From an uncultured Bacilli bacterium (GTDB lineage Bacteria; Bacillota_I; Bacilli_A; RF39; UBA660), in NCBI GenBank assembly GCA_944332715.1, contig CALVKN010000004.1, positions 1-57,850 of the forward strand: a stretch of 57,850 nt of DNA, written 5' to 3'. The translations under genes and the position numbers were made by a program. Below, piece after piece: positions 17,550 through 28,476 of this stretch. Positions within the stretch are counted from its first letter, which is position 1; every line of letters begins with the position of its first letter. Below the pieces are notes generated by a model. That model ran no database searches. It was not told where the DNA came from and saw only the letters and a program-made list of their open reading frames with translations.

Positions 17550-17562
17550 TAACAATTAATAT

Positions 17563-20037
17563 TTATTCTTGAGTTGTATCTAAAGTTTCATTATTATCAA
17601 TTTGAATATCTTCATCAGTATCATTTGCTTCTTTATCTACTAAACTAATAGTTGAAACCTTTTGATTATCCCTTAAATGAATTAATCTCAATCCTTGTGT
17701 TACTCTACCTAAAACTGATATCTGATCAATTGGCATTCTCATAGTCATTCCAGAATCTGTCATAATAACTAATTCTTTATCTGGCTTAACAATTTTAACC
17801 GCTACCAAACTACCGTTCTTTTCTGTAATGTTAAGAGCTTTAACACCTTTACTACCTCGTTTAGTTTGTCTAAATTCACGAACATATGTTTGTTTGCCGT
17901 AACCCTTTTCTGTAACTAACAATATAAGATCATCTTCATTAACTATTTCACAGCAAATACAGTTACCATCTTCAAGATTTATACCTCTAACACCACTTGC
18001 TGTTCTACCCATAACACGAATTTCATCTTCCATAAATTTAACCATTCGTCCAGCAGAACTACCAAGTAGAACTAAATTATCTCCATTAGTCATCTTAACA
18101 TCAATTAATTCATCATCATCACGTAAAGTAATACAAATCTTACCACTATTACGTATATTTAAAAATTCTGTTAATAATGTTTTCTTTACTATACCATTTT
18201 TAGTTGCAAATAATAAGTATTTACCGGTATTGTCATCATTAATGTTGATAACTGCATTAACCTTTTCATCCTTTTCTACTTGTAATAGGTTAACTATAGG
18301 AAGCCCCTTAGATTGACGACTGTATTCTGGAATTTCATATCCTTTTAATCTATATACTTTTCCTTTATTTGTAAAGAACAATATATAATCATGTGTTGAT
18401 AAGTTAATCATATGTTCAACGAAATCTTCATCATTTGTAGCCATTCCTTTTATTCCAACACCACCGCGATTTTGTGATTTGAAAGTATCTGAAGTAGTTC
18501 TCTTAATATAACCATTATGTGTTAATACTACTAAAACATTTTCTTCAGGAATTAAAGATTCATCTTCAATAAAGTCAACAGCAGTCATATCAATCGTAGT
18601 ACGACGTTCATCACCATATTTAGACTTAATTTCTAACATTTCTTCTTTAATTATTGCTAACACCTTGTTATTATCCGCTAAAATGCCACGTAAGCGATCA
18701 ATTTCGATATGTAATGCATTTAATTCTTCTTCAATCTTTTCGCGTTCTAGACCTGTTAAACGACGTAATTTTAACTCAAGTATATTATCAGTTTGAATTT
18801 CTGAAAATCCAAATCTAGACATCAATTTTTCTTTAGCTTCTCCATCAGCCTTAGATTCCTTAATAATCTTTATAACTTCATCGATATTATCTAAAGCAAT
18901 TTTATATCCTTCTAAGATATGTACTCTTTTTTCTGCCTTATCAAGTTCAAATTGAGTTCTTCTAATAATAACTTCTCTTTGAAAATCAATATATTTAGAA
19001 ATAATATCTTTCAAACCTAAAGTCCTTGGAGTACCACTATCTAACATAAGTAGATTTATTCCAAAAGTTGTTTGTAATTGTGTATGTTTATACAAATTAT
19101 TTAAAACAACACTACCATTTGCTTCTTTTTTAAGAGTTATTACTATTTTTATACCATTTTCTAGGTTTGTTTCTTCATGATAATCAGCAATACCTTCAAG
19201 TATTTTATCCCTAACTAATTCTCCAATTCTTTTCTTTAATTCCAATGTATTAATTCCATAAGGAATTTCAGTAATAACTATTTTATGTTTATTACCTTCT
19301 TCTTCTATTTCAGCTTTAGCCCTGATAGTAATTGTTCCTTTACCAGTTTCATAAGCCTTCTTTATTCCTGAATTTCCTAAAATGATTGCTCCAGTTGGAA
19401 AATCTGGCCCCTTAACATATTGCATTAATCCATCAGTATCGATATCCGGATTATCGATATAAGCAACACATCCATCAATTACTTCTCCTAAGTTATGTGG
19501 AGGAATATTTGTTGCCATACCTACAGCTATCCCCATAGTTCCATTTACTAAAATATTAGGAAATCTACTAGGTAAAACTTCGGGTTCTTCTAGTGATTCA
19601 TCAAAATTTGGTAAGAAATTTACCGTATTTTTGTTGATATCTCTAAGCAATTCCAATGAAATCTTGGAAAGTCTTGATTCTGTATAACGATAAGCAGCAG
19701 CTCCATCACCATCCATGTTACCAAAATTTCCATGTCCATCGATTAATACATAACGATAACTAAAATCTTGGGCCATCCTTACTAAAGCATCATAAATTGA
19801 AGAGTCCCCATGAGGGTGATATTTTCCCATTACATCCCCAACAACTCTCGCACATTTCTTATATTGTGCTGTTGGTAAATATCCAGATTCAAACATCGAA
19901 TAAAGAATTCTTCGATGAACAGGTTTAAGTCCATCACGTAAATCAGGTATAGCTCTGGCAACTATTACACTCATGGAATAATCAAGAAACGATTTTTCTA
20001 TTTCATCAACTATATTATTTTGTATAATTTTATACAT
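17563..20037 (-). CDS. gyrA: DNA gyrase subunit A
   Basis: 824 residues. Winged-helix and tower domains with the catalytic tyrosine in [12 protein letters not shown] (about residue 119), the QRDR region before it ([17 protein letters not shown]), and a C-terminal beta-pinwheel including the GyrA-box QTKRGSKG that separates gyrase from topoisomerase IV. Introduces negative supercoils with GyrB. Starts 11 nt after gyrB ends. Its stop is followed by the parS cluster rather than by another gene. Confidence 0.98.
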   Translation of the reverse strand: MYKIIQNNIVDEIEKSFLDYSMSVIVARAIPDLRDGLKPVHRRILYSMFESGYLPTAQYKKCARVVGDVMGKYHPHGDSSIYDALVRMAQDFSYRYVLIDGHGNFGNMDGDGAAAYRYTESRLSKISLELLRDINKNTVNFLPNFDESLEEPEVLPSRFPNILVNGTMGIAVGMATNIPPHNLGEVIDGCVAYIDNPDIDTDGLMQYVKGPDFPTGAIILGNSGIKKAYETGKGTITIRAKAEIEEEGNKHKIVITEIPYGINTLELKKRIGELVRDKILEGIADYHEETNLENGIKIVITLKKEANGSVVLNNLYKHTQLQTTFGINLLMLDSGTPRTLGLKDIISKYIDFQREVIIRRTQFELDKAEKRVHILEGYKIALDNIDEVIKIIKESKADGEAKEKLMSRFGFSEIQTDNILELKLRRLTGLEREKIEEELNALHIEIDRLRGILADNNKVLAIIKEEMLEIKSKYGDERRTTIDMTAVDFIEDESLIPEENVLVVLTHNGYIKRTTSDTFKSQNRGGVGIKGMATNDEDFVEHMINLSTHDYILFFTNKGKVYRLKGYEIPEYSRQSKGLPIVNLLQVEKDEKVNAVININDDNTGKYLLFATKNGIVKKTLLTEFLNIRNSGKICITLRDDDELIDVKMTNGDNLVLLGSSAGRMVKFMEDEIRVMGRTASGVRGINLEDGNCICCEIVNEDDLILLVTEKGYGKQTYVREFRQTKRGSKGVKALNITEKNGSLVAVKIVKPDKELVIMTDSGMTMRMPIDQISVLGRVTQGLRLIHLRDNQKVSTISLVDKEANDTDEDIQIDNNETLDTTQE

Positions 20038-20047
20038 TTTAACCTCC

Positions 20048-21961
20048 CTATAAATCTAGTGTTGCCAAACCAGCTTTTTGCTCAATAAATTCTCTTCTTG
20101 GTTCAACTTCTTCACCCATTAATTTTTCAAATGCAGCATCAGCAGCTTTAATATCATCCACAGTTATTTGGCGAAGTGTTCGAGTTTCCTTAGACATAGT
20201 TGTATCTCTAAGTTCATCCGGATCCATTTCTCCAAGCCCTTTATTACGAGCAATTTCCGGTTTTACATTTGCTGGCAAACTTGCTAAATATTCGTTCTTT
20301 TCATCATCATCGATTACATATTTTATTGTTTTTCCATGAGTAATCTTATAAAGTGGTGGAATAGCTGCATAAACATGTCCTGCTTCAACAATTGGTCTAA
20401 AGAATCGATAGAAAAGTGTTAATAATAATACTCTAATGTGAGCTCCATCGACATCGGCATCGGTCATGATAATGATTTTATCATATCGTAGCTTAGATAA
20501 ATCAAATTCATCACCAATTCCTGTACCGAAAGCTGTAATTATAGTCTTTATTTCTTCATTACTTAATGCTCTATCAAGTCTTGCTTTTTCAACGTTTAAA
20601 ATCTTACCACGTAAAGGAAGTATCGCTTGAGTCATATAGTCACGTCCGCTTTTAGCAGATCCACCAGCTGAATCCCCTTCGACTAGGAATATTTCTGATT
20701 CACTTGGATCTTTACTCTTACAATCTGTAAGTTTTCCATAAAACGCTGTAATTTCTAAATCTCCCTTACGTCTTACAAGTTCTCTTGCCTTTTTAGCGGC
20801 AATTCTAGCCCTAGATGCCGCCATAGCTTTTTCAATAATTGTTCTAGCAACATTAGGATTTTCCATCAAATAACGTTCAAAACCACTACCAAACACATCA
20901 CTAGCAATCTTTTTAACTTCACTATTTCCTAGTTTTGTCTTAGTTTGTCCTTCAAATTGGGGATCTGGATGTTTACAAGAAATAATCATTGTTAAACCTT
21001 CTCTTACATCATCACCAGTTAAAGAATCATCTTTATCTTTAAATAATTTTTGATTTTTACCATAGTTGTTAATAACTCTTGTTAAAGCCAGTTTAACACC
21101 ATCTTCATGGGTTCCACCTTCATAAGTATTAATATTATTTGTAAATGAATAAATATTTGAATTATAACCGTCGTTATATTGAAATGCTACTTCAAACATT
21201 ATTCCATCTTCTTCACCACTTAAATAAATAACATCATCATGTAATAGATTCTTATTTTTATTAAGCATTTGTACATATTCAATAATACCACCATTATAAA
21301 GGAAAGTATCATGTTTATCATCTTCTCTTAAATCATACAAATTAATTCTAAGCCCTTTATTTAAGAAAGCAATTTCTTGCAATCTTTTATATAAAGTATC
21401 ATAATCATAATGCGTAGTTTCCTTGAATATTTCATCATCAGGTTCAAATCTTATTGTGCTACCAGTTCTATTTATATCACACGTATCAATTACTTTTAAA
21501 GGTTCTACCGGATGTCCACCATTTTCAAAACGTTGATAATATACATTTCCATCCCGATAAATCTTAACTTCTAACCATTTTGATAACGCGTTAACAACTG
21601 AAGCCCCAACACCATGAAGTCCTCCACTTACCTTATAACCTTCTCCACCAAATTTACCTCCAGCATGAAGTACTGTAAATATTGTTTCAACTGTTGATAA
21701 TCCAGTCTTTTCATTTATTCCTGTTGGAATACCACGTCCATCATCACGAACCTCGATAACATCACCTTTATCTATAATTACTTCTATATCATCGCAAAAT
21801 CCTGCTAATGCTTCATCTACAGCATTATCAACAATTTCCCAAACTAAGTGATGAAGTCCTCGCTCACCAGTTGAACCAATGTACATACCAGGTCTTTTCC
21901 TAACGGCTTCTAATCCTTCAAGAACCTGTATATCTGAATCAGTATAATGTGTTTCTTTCAT
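20048..21961 (-). CDS. gyrB: DNA gyrase subunit B
   Basis: 637 residues. GHKL ATPase motifs ([35 protein letters not shown]), transducer domain, then Toprim ([37 protein letters not shown]) and the C-terminal GyrB tail ([21 protein letters not shown]). ATPase partner of GyrA. Two bases after recF, with GAGG upstream, so recF-gyrB-gyrA is an operon as in Bacillus. Confidence 0.98.
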   Translation of the reverse strand: MKETHYTDSDIQVLEGLEAVRKRPGMYIGSTGERGLHHLVWEIVDNAVDEALAGFCDDIEVIIDKGDVIEVRDDGRGIPTGINEKTGLSTVETIFTVLHAGGKFGGEGYKVSGGLHGVGASVVNALSKWLEVKIYRDGNVYYQRFENGGHPVEPLKVIDTCDINRTGSTIRFEPDDEIFKETTHYDYDTLYKRLQEIAFLNKGLRINLYDLREDDKHDTFLYNGGIIEYVQMLNKNKNLLHDDVIYLSGEEDGIMFEVAFQYNDGYNSNIYSFTNNINTYEGGTHEDGVKLALTRVINNYGKNQKLFKDKDDSLTGDDVREGLTMIISCKHPDPQFEGQTKTKLGNSEVKKIASDVFGSGFERYLMENPNVARTIIEKAMAASRARIAAKKARELVRRKGDLEITAFYGKLTDCKSKDPSESEIFLVEGDSAGGSAKSGRDYMTQAILPLRGKILNVEKARLDRALSNEEIKTIITAFGTGIGDEFDLSKLRYDKIIIMTDADVDGAHIRVLLLTLFYRFFRPIVEAGHVYAAIPPLYKITHGKTIKYVIDDDEKNEYLASLPANVKPEIARNKGLGEMDPDELRDTTMSKETRTLRQITVDDIKAADAAFEKLMGEEVEPRREFIEQKAGLATLDL

Positions 21962-21963
21962 TT

Positions 21964-23058
21964 TTATTTTTCCTCCTTAACAGTTCCATTATCTACCTTA
22001 AATTTCTTTGCATCCTTTATTACTCTTTTATCAATTTTATTAATCTCTGTTGTTGTAATAAATGTCTGTACTTCATTATTTAATAACTTTAATATATTAG
22101 TTATTTTTTCTTTATCTAACTCACTAAATAAATCATCTAAAATAAGTATAGGATAATATTTTTTTAAGTCCTTAATTACATTAATTTCCGCTAATTTGAA
22201 TGATATAATGGCATTTTTTCTCTGCCCTTCACTTCCCCATTCTTTCAAATTATTATTATCAATTACAAATGCAATATCATCATGATGTACACCAATTAAA
22301 GTCTTACCTATCTCCATTTCTTTTTGATAGTTTTTTTGATAATTTTTTAATAACTCAGCTCCTGTTTTATTTTTATAGCTAGATACATATTTAATTTTTA
22401 ATTCGCCACTTTTAAAAATACTTGCATAAATATCCGTAATATATTTATTTATATTTTCTATAAATTCTTTCCTATATTTAGCAATCAAACAGCCATATTC
22501 AATTAACTTCTTAGTAAGAATATCTAAATAATTAGTATCATTATTACCATTAACATACATACTTCTTAAATAAAAATTACGTTGTTTTAATATTTTATTA
22601 TAATTTGCTAAAACAATCAAATATTCCTTATAAAGTTGGCTAATCTCAATATTAAGTAATTTTCTTCGCTCAACTGGAGCATCATCAATTAATCTTGTAT
22701 CTACGGGATTAAATAAAATTATATTGATCCTCGACACATAATCACTTATTTTTTCAACTTTGTTATTATCAATTTCTACAGATTTGCCATCATTACTTAT
22801 TTCTACTGTGTACTCTGATAAATCCCCATTTTTTCTAATACTCCCCCTTACTTTAGTCTTCATATTTCCTTTTCTTATCAAGAATTTATCATTACTTATT
22901 CTAAATGACTTAGTTAAAGAAAGTAAATAAATTGCTTCAATTAAATTAGTTTTACCTGATCCATTTTTACCATAAAAGATATTTATAAAGTTATCAAACT
23001 CAATATTTAACTTTTCATAGTTTCTAAAATTAACCAAGTTTATTGACTCAATTTTCAC
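21964..23058 (-). CDS. recF: DNA replication and repair protein RecF
   Basis: 364 residues from a GTG after GGGGG. SMC-like ATPase: Walker [17 protein letters not shown] (about residue 29), signature region [16 protein letters not shown] and Walker [15 protein letters not shown]. Opening [10 protein letters not shown] is typical. Guides RecA loading with RecO and RecR (recR is also here). The yaaA (S4 domain) gene that usually precedes recF is replaced by the acetyltransferase and ComK-like genes. Confidence 0.96.
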   Translation of the reverse strand: MKIESINLVNFRNYEKLNIEFDNFINIFYGKNGSGKTNLIEAIYLLSLTKSFRISNDKFLIRKGNMKTKVRGSIRKNGDLSEYTVEISNDGKSVEIDNNKVEKISDYVSRINIILFNPVDTRLIDDAPVERRKLLNIEISQLYKEYLIVLANYNKILKQRNFYLRSMYVNGNNDTNYLDILTKKLIEYGCLIAKYRKEFIENINKYITDIYASIFKSGELKIKYVSSYKNKTGAELLKNYQKNYQKEMEIGKTLIGVHHDDIAFVIDNNNLKEWGSEGQRKNAIISFKLAEINVIKDLKKYYPILILDDLFSELDKEKITNILKLLNNEVQTFITTTEINKIDKRVIKDAKKFKVDNGTVKEEK

Positions 23059-23124
23059 GATTTACCCCCTTTAACGGTTAGTATTTAAAACTTAAGGCAC
23101 TTTGGTATACCTATACACATATTA

Positions 23125-23176
23125 ATTATATCACAAAAAAAAGGCATTTAAAAGCAAAATCAGCATTTTAAATACC
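23125..23176 (-). terminator. acetyltransferase terminator followed by recF promoter -10
   Basis: On the minus strand a stem (GGTATTTAAAATGC to GCTTTTAAATGCC) and a run of eight T (23135-23142) terminate the upstream transcript. Directly after it TGATATAAT (23125-23133) is an extended -10 for recF-gyrB-gyrA. Confidence 0.65.
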
Positions 23177-23197
23177 CAAAACCTTAAAATAACTTAA

Positions 23198-23755
23198 TCA
23201 TCTTTGTAAACTTTTAACTTTATTTACATTTATCCAATATCTTCTTAATAATTCACCATTATATTTTACAGTATTTTCATATTTTCCCATACATTTTTCA
23301 ATAGTTCTAGCACTAGCTTTATTTTCTTCATCACAAGTTATCAACACATTTTTAATACCTAATTCAAAACATTTATCTAAAGCCATTAATAATTGCTTAG
23401 TGCCATACCCTTTACCACGTTCACTAGGTCTTATCGTTTGACCAATATGTCCACCATACTTAAATAAAGTATCACTTAGCGTATGTCTAATATTGCATAC
23501 ACCTACTACTTTATTATCACTACGGCGTACACAAAAATAAGTTGATGCCGGGACATAATTTTCTGGTAAATTAATTCCTTTTTCCTCATCTTTCTTTTCT
23601 TGAATCCATTCTTCAAAAGGAATAACTTCTTCCGTTCTAAATATTCCCGCATATTGCCAAGGCTTACCCTTATCAGCGATACTTACTTCTTTTAAAAAAT
23701 CTAACATATCTTCTTTATAATCCATAGTTGGTAATACTAATTCTAATTCTTCCAT
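23198..23755 (-). CDS. GNAT-family N-acetyltransferase
   Basis: 185 residues. Acetyl-CoA-binding motif A is clear (GQTIRPSERGKGYGTKQLL, about residues 104-122), followed by CDEENKASARTIEKCMG, the usual motif B region in RimJ/RimL-like enzymes. The substrate cannot be told from sequence. ATG at 23755 follows AAGGAATG. It lies between the ComK-like gene and recF and ends in its own terminator, so it is probably expressed separately from recF. Confidence 0.85.
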   Translation of the reverse strand: MEELELVLPTMDYKEDMLDFLKEVSIADKGKPWQYAGIFRTEEVIPFEEWIQEKKDEEKGINLPENYVPASTYFCVRRSDNKVVGVCNIRHTLSDTLFKYGGHIGQTIRPSERGKGYGTKQLLMALDKCFELGIKNVLITCDEENKASARTIEKCMGKYENTVKYNGELLRRYWINVNKVKSLQR

Positions 23756-23807
23756 CAAATCATTCCTTATATAAGATTATATCCCAAAAACTACTAAAAA
23801 TAAAGAA

Positions 23808-24245
23808 TTATCCCCTATTCATAAATATTACCAACATTCTACTACACTTCATAATTTGATTATTTAGTATTGTATAAGAAATCATAAATTTCTTAATCTC
23901 TCCATTTGTAAACAAAATACTTACAAAATCTCCATCTTTACTATAACTTCTTATACTATTAAAATTAAACCAAATTACTTCGCCATTCTTCTTACCATTC
24001 AAAGGAAAAAACAATAAATTATTTCTCTCACTAACAATAATTGGTAACCTATATCTACTATTAATAAGATTTTTTGTTCCAACTAACCTTCCTTTTAATG
24101 AACTACCATAATATTTACAACTATTATCTAGTATATCCATTAAATTATCTCCAGGGATAACTAACTCTGTTGATAATTCTTTGATAACTGTCTTACATCC
24201 ATCAAACATTAAATAATAAGTATCTTTATTAATTATATATTCCAT
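23808..24245 (-). CDS. comK: ComK-family competence transcription factor
   Basis: 145 residues against 192 in Bacillus ComK. The family core is clear: IPGDNLMDILDNSCKYYGSS, then KGRLVGTKNLI, RLPIIVSERNNLLFFPL, VIWFNFNSIRSY and ISYTILNNQIMKCSRM, which follow the order of Bacillus ComK (DRSCRFFGSS, GRKAGT, KPPIMVD, IFLFPT, WISHVHV, ISYNSFENQVYRT). The C-terminal extension, where Bacillus ComK is recognised by MecA/ClpCP, is missing. ComK activates DNA-uptake genes. GAGGTGG precedes the ATG. Its place beside dnaN is unusual. Confidence 0.8.
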   Translation of the reverse strand: MEYIINKDTYYLMFDGCKTVIKELSTELVIPGDNLMDILDNSCKYYGSSLKGRLVGTKNLINSRYRLPIIVSERNNLLFFPLNGKKNGEVIWFNFNSIRSYSKDGDFVSILFTNGEIKKFMISYTILNNQIMKCSRMLVIFMNRG

Positions 24246-24298
24246 AAACCCACCTCTTGGATGGCTATTTTAGCATACTTAATTTAAAAAATTTGTCG

Positions 24299-24330
24299 AA
24301 AAAAAAGAACAACTAAAAAATTGTTCAATT
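24299..24330 (-). terminator. dnaN terminator
   Basis: On the minus strand GAACAA and TTGTTC arms with an eight-nt loop and eight T residues, immediately after the dnaN stop codon. Confidence 0.8.
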
Positions 24331-25449
24331 TTAATAGGTTTTTATTGGTAAAATAAGTTCAATCAACGATTCATCAGTCACTGGTTTAATTAAAATTGGC
24401 TTATCATCAGTATTTAAAAGCAAGAATATATTTTCTTCTTTTACTACCTTTAAAGCATCCATCATATATTTAGAACTAAATGAAACTTCAATCTTTTCTT
24501 TATTATTACAATCGATATGTAGCTTTTCTTCGGCATTTCCAAGTTCATTACTTGTTGATGTAATAATCATTTCTTTATCTTCAATATGCATCTTTATAAT
24601 ATTTTTTTCTTTATTTTGAGCAAGTAATGCTGCTCTATCTACTGCATCATAAAATTCTTTTAAATTTAAATTGATCATATATGCAAAATCATTTGGTATA
24701 AAGTGGCTAGTTTCTGGATAAGTTCCACTAAGTAAGTTACTTTGAACATAAATATTTTTATAAATAAATAATATTTTGTTAGTAAATACGTGGATTTCCA
24801 CATTATCATCATCACTTATGATTTTTTCTAGTTCTGTAATACTTCTTCCAGGAATAACTATATTAATTAACTTATTAACTGGAGTTGCTAATTTAATATT
24901 TTTCTTTGATAATCTATATGAATCTGTTGCAATACATTCTAAGATATCTCCATTTATTTTTAAGTTAATTCCTGTAAGTATTGGTCTTACTTCTTGAGTT
25001 GATAGTGCATATGAAGTTTGAGCAATTATTTCTCTTAATTTTGCTGAATCAATATTTATAGCATCATCACTTTTTTCAAGATTAATATTAGGATAATCAT
25101 TAGGATTATAACAATTAAGTCTATATTGGTTACTTGGTGTTGATATTTTAATCTTTAAATTATCTTCAATTTCAAAATCAATTACATCTGCAGGCATCTT
25201 TCTAATCATATCAACAAAATATTTACTTTGAATAATTATCCTACCCGTTCCTTCTAAATGTTTTATATCACTTTCTGGTATCATTACTTTAATAGTTAAT
25301 TCTGAATCACTAGCTAAAAGTTCAATACCATCACTTTTAACATCAAATACTATACCATTTAATACTGGAATAGTTGTTCTTTGTGATAATGCTTTTGTTA
25401 CATTATTAAGTGCATCTAATATTACTGTTTTTTCAATAGTCCATTTCAT
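24331..25449 (-). CDS. dnaN: DNA polymerase III beta sliding clamp
   Basis: 372 residues, three clamp domains as usual. MKWTIEKTVILDALNNVTKALSQRTT opening, central NCYNPNDYPNINL and C-terminal LLNTDDKPILIKPV...LILPIKTY typical of the Bacillus clamp. Ring that holds polymerase on DNA. AAGAAGG precedes the ATG. Separated from dnaA by a 130-bp spacer carrying DnaA boxes and followed by a strong terminator, so dnaA-dnaN form one unit. Confidence 0.97.
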   Translation of the reverse strand: MKWTIEKTVILDALNNVTKALSQRTTIPVLNGIVFDVKSDGIELLASDSELTIKVMIPESDIKHLEGTGRIIIQSKYFVDMIRKMPADVIDFEIEDNLKIKISTPSNQYRLNCYNPNDYPNINLEKSDDAINIDSAKLREIIAQTSYALSTQEVRPILTGINLKINGDILECIATDSYRLSKKNIKLATPVNKLINIVIPGRSITELEKIISDDDNVEIHVFTNKILFIYKNIYVQSNLLSGTYPETSHFIPNDFAYMINLNLKEFYDAVDRAALLAQNKEKNIIKMHIEDKEMIITSTSNELGNAEEKLHIDCNNKEKIEVSFSSKYMMDALKVVKEENIFLLLNTDDKPILIKPVTDESLIELILPIKTY

Positions 25450-25579
25450 TTTTCCATCCTTCTTTCTTTATATTTAATATTATAATTATTTTATTAATAG
25501 TGTTAATAATGTTGATAACTATATTATATCATAAAAATTACCAGTTATTTCGACAAATTTTATTAAACATTTATCAACA
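25450..25579. other. dnaA-dnaN spacer with DnaA boxes, possible unwinding region
   Basis: Contains TGTTAATAA (25501-25509), TGTTGATAA (25510-25518) and TTATCAACA (25571-25579), which are DnaA-box-like, around a nearly pure A/T stretch. In Bacillus the DNA unwinding element lies in this spacer, so this is the probable second half of a bipartite origin. Confidence 0.6.
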
Positions 25580-26929
25580 TTATTGTAACGTTTTCTTTAT
25601 ATCATTTAAACAATTTTGCAAGTTCTCATTTGTTTCTAACTCTTCCTTTATTTTATCTATTGCTGTTGATACTGTGGAGTGATCTCTTCCCCCAAATTCC
25701 AGGCCAATTTTTGCTAAATTCTCATCAGTTTCTTCCCTACACAAATACATTGCTATATGCCTTGGTCTTACAACACTATTCGTTCTTCGCTTACTTTTTA
25801 AGTCTTCCACCGATATTTTAAAGTAAGCAGCAACAGCATTTTGAATTGATGCAATTGAATTGTTGATAAATATGTTGGTAGTTACATAATCTTTAAGTGC
25901 TTCATTAGCAAAATCAAGAGTTATCTTATCTGGTACCATCATTGCTGAGTAAGCGAGTAATCTATTGATAGTTCCTTCGATATGTCTTACATCATTAACA
26001 CAGGAATTAGCAATATATTCAATAGCATCATCAGTTAATTTTGTTTCAATACTAGTGTTTTTAACTTTAGCTTTAATTATTTCACATCTAAGGTTGAAAT
26101 CTGGTGGATAAATATCCACTGGAAGCCCCCACATAAATCTACTTCTAAGCCGTTCTTCTATCTTTTTTAAGTCGTCTGGACTCTTATCACTACTAATAAT
26201 TATTTGTTTATTTGCTTGATGTAAGGCATTAAAAGTGTGAAAAAACTCTTGTTGTGTCCGCTCTGCTCCAACTAAAAATTGGATATCATCAATTATTAAT
26301 ACATCAACATTTCGGTATTTATTCTTAAATTCGTTAGCATAGTTTATACTATTTCCTTTATCTACGCTTGCAATTCCCGTAAACTCTGTCATAAATTCAT
26401 TACTAGTTGTATATAATACCTTTTTATCACTGTGTTCATGAATATAATTACCTATTGCTTGCATCAAATGTGTCTTACCAAGTCCACTTCTTCCATATAT
26501 AAACAAAGGATTGTGTATTGTTCCTGGTGCCTCAGCCACCGCTCTTGCTGCAACAAATGCCAGTCTATTAGAGTTACCAACAATATAGTTATCAAAAGTA
26601 AATTTCGGATTTAAATTAGTATTCCACTCTACTTCTTTATTAACCTTTTCTTCCTCAACAACTGGTTGGGTAAAAGTTTCTACTTCATCTTCTGTAATAT
26701 ATTTAAAAGTATAATTAACTCCTGTTAGAGAAAAAAATGAAGCATCAATTATATCATTATAAGTTTCACTAAGCATTTGCTTATGAATCTCCATTGGAAC
26801 TTTTATTGTTACTACATTGTTAACAATTGAAAGTAGTTCAAGTTTTGAAAACCAAATAGTAAAAGCATTTTGACTAACTTGACCTTGAATATCATTTAAA
26901 AATTGAGAAAAAAGTTCATCTGTCTTCAA
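25580..26929 (-). CDS. dnaA: chromosomal replication initiator DnaA
   Basis: 449 residues from a TTG after GGGGTGAGG. Domain I (residues 1-80), short linker, domain III with Walker A (GRSGLGKTHLMQAIGN) and Walker B (LIIDDIQFL), sensor arginine region (RLRSRFMWGL), and domain IV with the DnaA signature (VRPRHIAMYLCREET, GGRDHSTVSTAI). Binds TTATCCACA-type boxes and melts oriC. The TTG start may keep expression low. Flanked by box clusters on both sides. Confidence 0.98.
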   Translation of the reverse strand: MKTDELFSQFLNDIQGQVSQNAFTIWFSKLELLSIVNNVVTIKVPMEIHKQMLSETYNDIIDASFFSLTGVNYTFKYITEDEVETFTQPVVEEEKVNKEVEWNTNLNPKFTFDNYIVGNSNRLAFVAARAVAEAPGTIHNPLFIYGRSGLGKTHLMQAIGNYIHEHSDKKVLYTTSNEFMTEFTGIASVDKGNSINYANEFKNKYRNVDVLIIDDIQFLVGAERTQQEFFHTFNALHQANKQIIISSDKSPDDLKKIEERLRSRFMWGLPVDIYPPDFNLRCEIIKAKVKNTSIETKLTDDAIEYIANSCVNDVRHIEGTINRLLAYSAMMVPDKITLDFANEALKDYVTTNIFINNSIASIQNAVAAYFKISVEDLKSKRRTNSVVRPRHIAMYLCREETDENLAKIGLEFGGRDHSTVSTAIDKIKEELETNENLQNCLNDIKKTLQ

Positions 26930-26998
26930 AACCTCACCCCACTAACAACATTTCACTGATTACATTTTAAACCATTTTTTTAAAAATGAAAAGAGGAA

Positions 26999-27216
26999 AG
27001 TTATCAAAAATTTTTATCCCCAAAACTATCAACAAAAAAAGTTCGACAAAATCTGACATAAATCGACTTATCCATATTATCAACAAATTCAAATAAACAA
27101 TATCAACATACCAACAAAATATAAACAGTCAAGTTAATAACATGTTGTTAATTGTGTTGATTATTTTTAATAGTTATCCACATTTTATCAACAATCCACA
27201 AAATATGTGGATAAGT
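26999..27216. other. oriC: DnaA-box cluster upstream of dnaA
   Basis: Perfect TTATCCACA at 27174-27182 and its reverse complement at 27206-27214. Variants: TTATCCCCA (27014), CTATCAACA (27026), TTATCCATA (27068), TTATCAACA (27077), ATATCAACA (27100) and TTATCAACA (27185). About eight boxes in 215 bp, in an AT-rich gap at the point where gene direction switches. This fits the incAB half of a Bacillus-type origin. Confidence 0.85.
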
Positions 27217-27273
27217 TACATCATTTCTTGCAAATTTTTTTCTTATCATTTAAAATTTAGTAGGGGATTTATT

Positions 27274-27750
27274 ATGAGCAAAATTGCTAATATGTTAAAT
27301 ATGCTTCAAATATTAAAAGATAATCAAATACACAGTATTGATGAATTATCAAAAGTATTAGAAGTATCACCAAGAATGATTCGGCGATATAAAGAAGAAT
27401 TAGATCAAACTGGTATTTATATAAAATCATATACTGGTAAATATGGGGGTTATCAACTTTATGATAATAGTAACTTTTTAAAGTTAGAAACTCCTGTAAA
27501 AGAAAAGATGTATATAATAATGAAAAGGGCAATAGTCAATAAAAATAAAGTTAAAATTAAATTTTTCTCCATAAATTCAGGATTAACCGAAAGAATTATT
27601 CATCCAGCTGAATTATTTAACTATTTAGATAAATGGTATATCGCGGCATTTTGTGAATTACGCCAAGAAATAAGGTTATTTAAACTAGATGATATTAAAG
27701 ATTACATTGTATTAGAAGAAAAATATAATGAAAATAATCTAAAATTATAA
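27274..27750 (+). CDS. small HTH-WYL domain regulator next to oriC
   Basis: 158 residues from the ATG at 27274 (AGGGG 8 nt upstream). An N-terminal winged helix of the HTH_11/DeoR type (MLNMLQILKDNQIHSIDELS...RMIRRYKEEL) is followed by about 80 residues matching the WYL core (KIKFFSINSGLTERIIHPAELFNYLDKWYIAAFCELRQEIRLFKLDDI). The long linker and C-terminal extension of full WYL regulators (about 310 residues) are absent. WYL domains bind small ligands or nucleic acids. Divergent from dnaA across oriC, so it could sense something and act on initiation; that is speculation. Confidence 0.75.
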   Translation: MSKIANMLNMLQILKDNQIHSIDELSKVLEVSPRMIRRYKEELDQTGIYIKSYTGKYGGYQLYDNSNFLKLETPVKEKMYIIMKRAIVNKNKVKIKFFSINSGLTERIIHPAELFNYLDKWYIAAFCELRQEIRLFKLDDIKDYIVLEEKYNENNLKL

Positions 27751-27803
27751 TTGTGTCCAATATATTACCTAAATATTTGATACAATGGTTATACGGAGGA
27801 AAT

Positions 27804-28400
27804 ATGGAAAAAATAGTATTTGTAACTCATAACAAAGGAAAAATTGAAAGTGCTAAAAGAATACTTAAGGATGTTGATTTAGAAATTTTTGAATATGATT
27901 TAGATGAACCCAGAAGTGATGATATTGCTTATATATCAAAAACCAAAGTTTTAAAGGGTTTCAACTTAGTAAAAAAGCCTTGTATTTCTCTAGATTGTGG
28001 ATTTTGGATAGATGAGTTAAATGGATTTCCTAAGGCATTTGTTAATTTTGCTTTAGAAACTATTGGCATTGAAGGTATACTAAAACTTATGGAAGGAATT
28101 AGCAATAGGGCATGTCGTTTTACTGAATGCTTATCTTACTATGATGGCGAATATTTACACCAATTTATGGGTTCTCACGAAGGAACTTTAGCCAAAAATT
28201 TAAGAGGAAATGATAGTAATCAAAAATGGTCAGATCTTTGGTACATATTTATTCCTGCAGGTTATACTAAAACTCTAGCAGAAATGAGTGAAGAAGAAAG
28301 AAAAAATCGTAAGAAAATTGCTTCAACTGATGCTTTTTTAGAATTTGCCAACTGGTATAATATTGAAAAAAACGCTTCAATTTTACAAAGAAAACGTTAA
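27804..28400 (+). CDS. RdgB/HAM1-like nucleoside-triphosphate pyrophosphatase
   Basis: 198 residues from the ATG at 27804, with CGGAGG 5 nt upstream. HAM1 features: FVTHNKGKIESAKRIL opening, SLDCGFWIDELNGFPKAFVNF (the family's DSGL.vdaL.G.PG), and a C-terminal KIASTDAFLEFANWY block. The family hydrolyses ITP, XTP and related non-canonical nucleotides. The catalytic region reads DCGF instead of DSGL and PKAF instead of PGV, so substrate may differ. Not in an obvious operon. Confidence 0.75.
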   Translation: MEKIVFVTHNKGKIESAKRILKDVDLEIFEYDLDEPRSDDIAYISKTKVLKGFNLVKKPCISLDCGFWIDELNGFPKAFVNFALETIGIEGILKLMEGISNRACRFTECLSYYDGEYLHQFMGSHEGTLAKNLRGNDSNQKWSDLWYIFIPAGYTKTLAEMSEEERKNRKKIASTDAFLEFANWYNIEKNASILQRKR

Positions 28401-28415
28401 AAGGCACGGTTTTTC

Positions 28416-28445
28416 TTGACTTATCTTAGAATTTAATATTATAAT
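28416..28445 (+). promoter_or_regulatory. promoter of rpmH-rnpA
   Basis: TTGACT (28416-28421), 18-nt spacer, TATAAT (28440-28445), about 30 nt before the rpmH start. Confidence 0.75.
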
Positions 28446-28476
28446 AAGAGGGCTAAAGAAAAGGAGAAATTGTATT

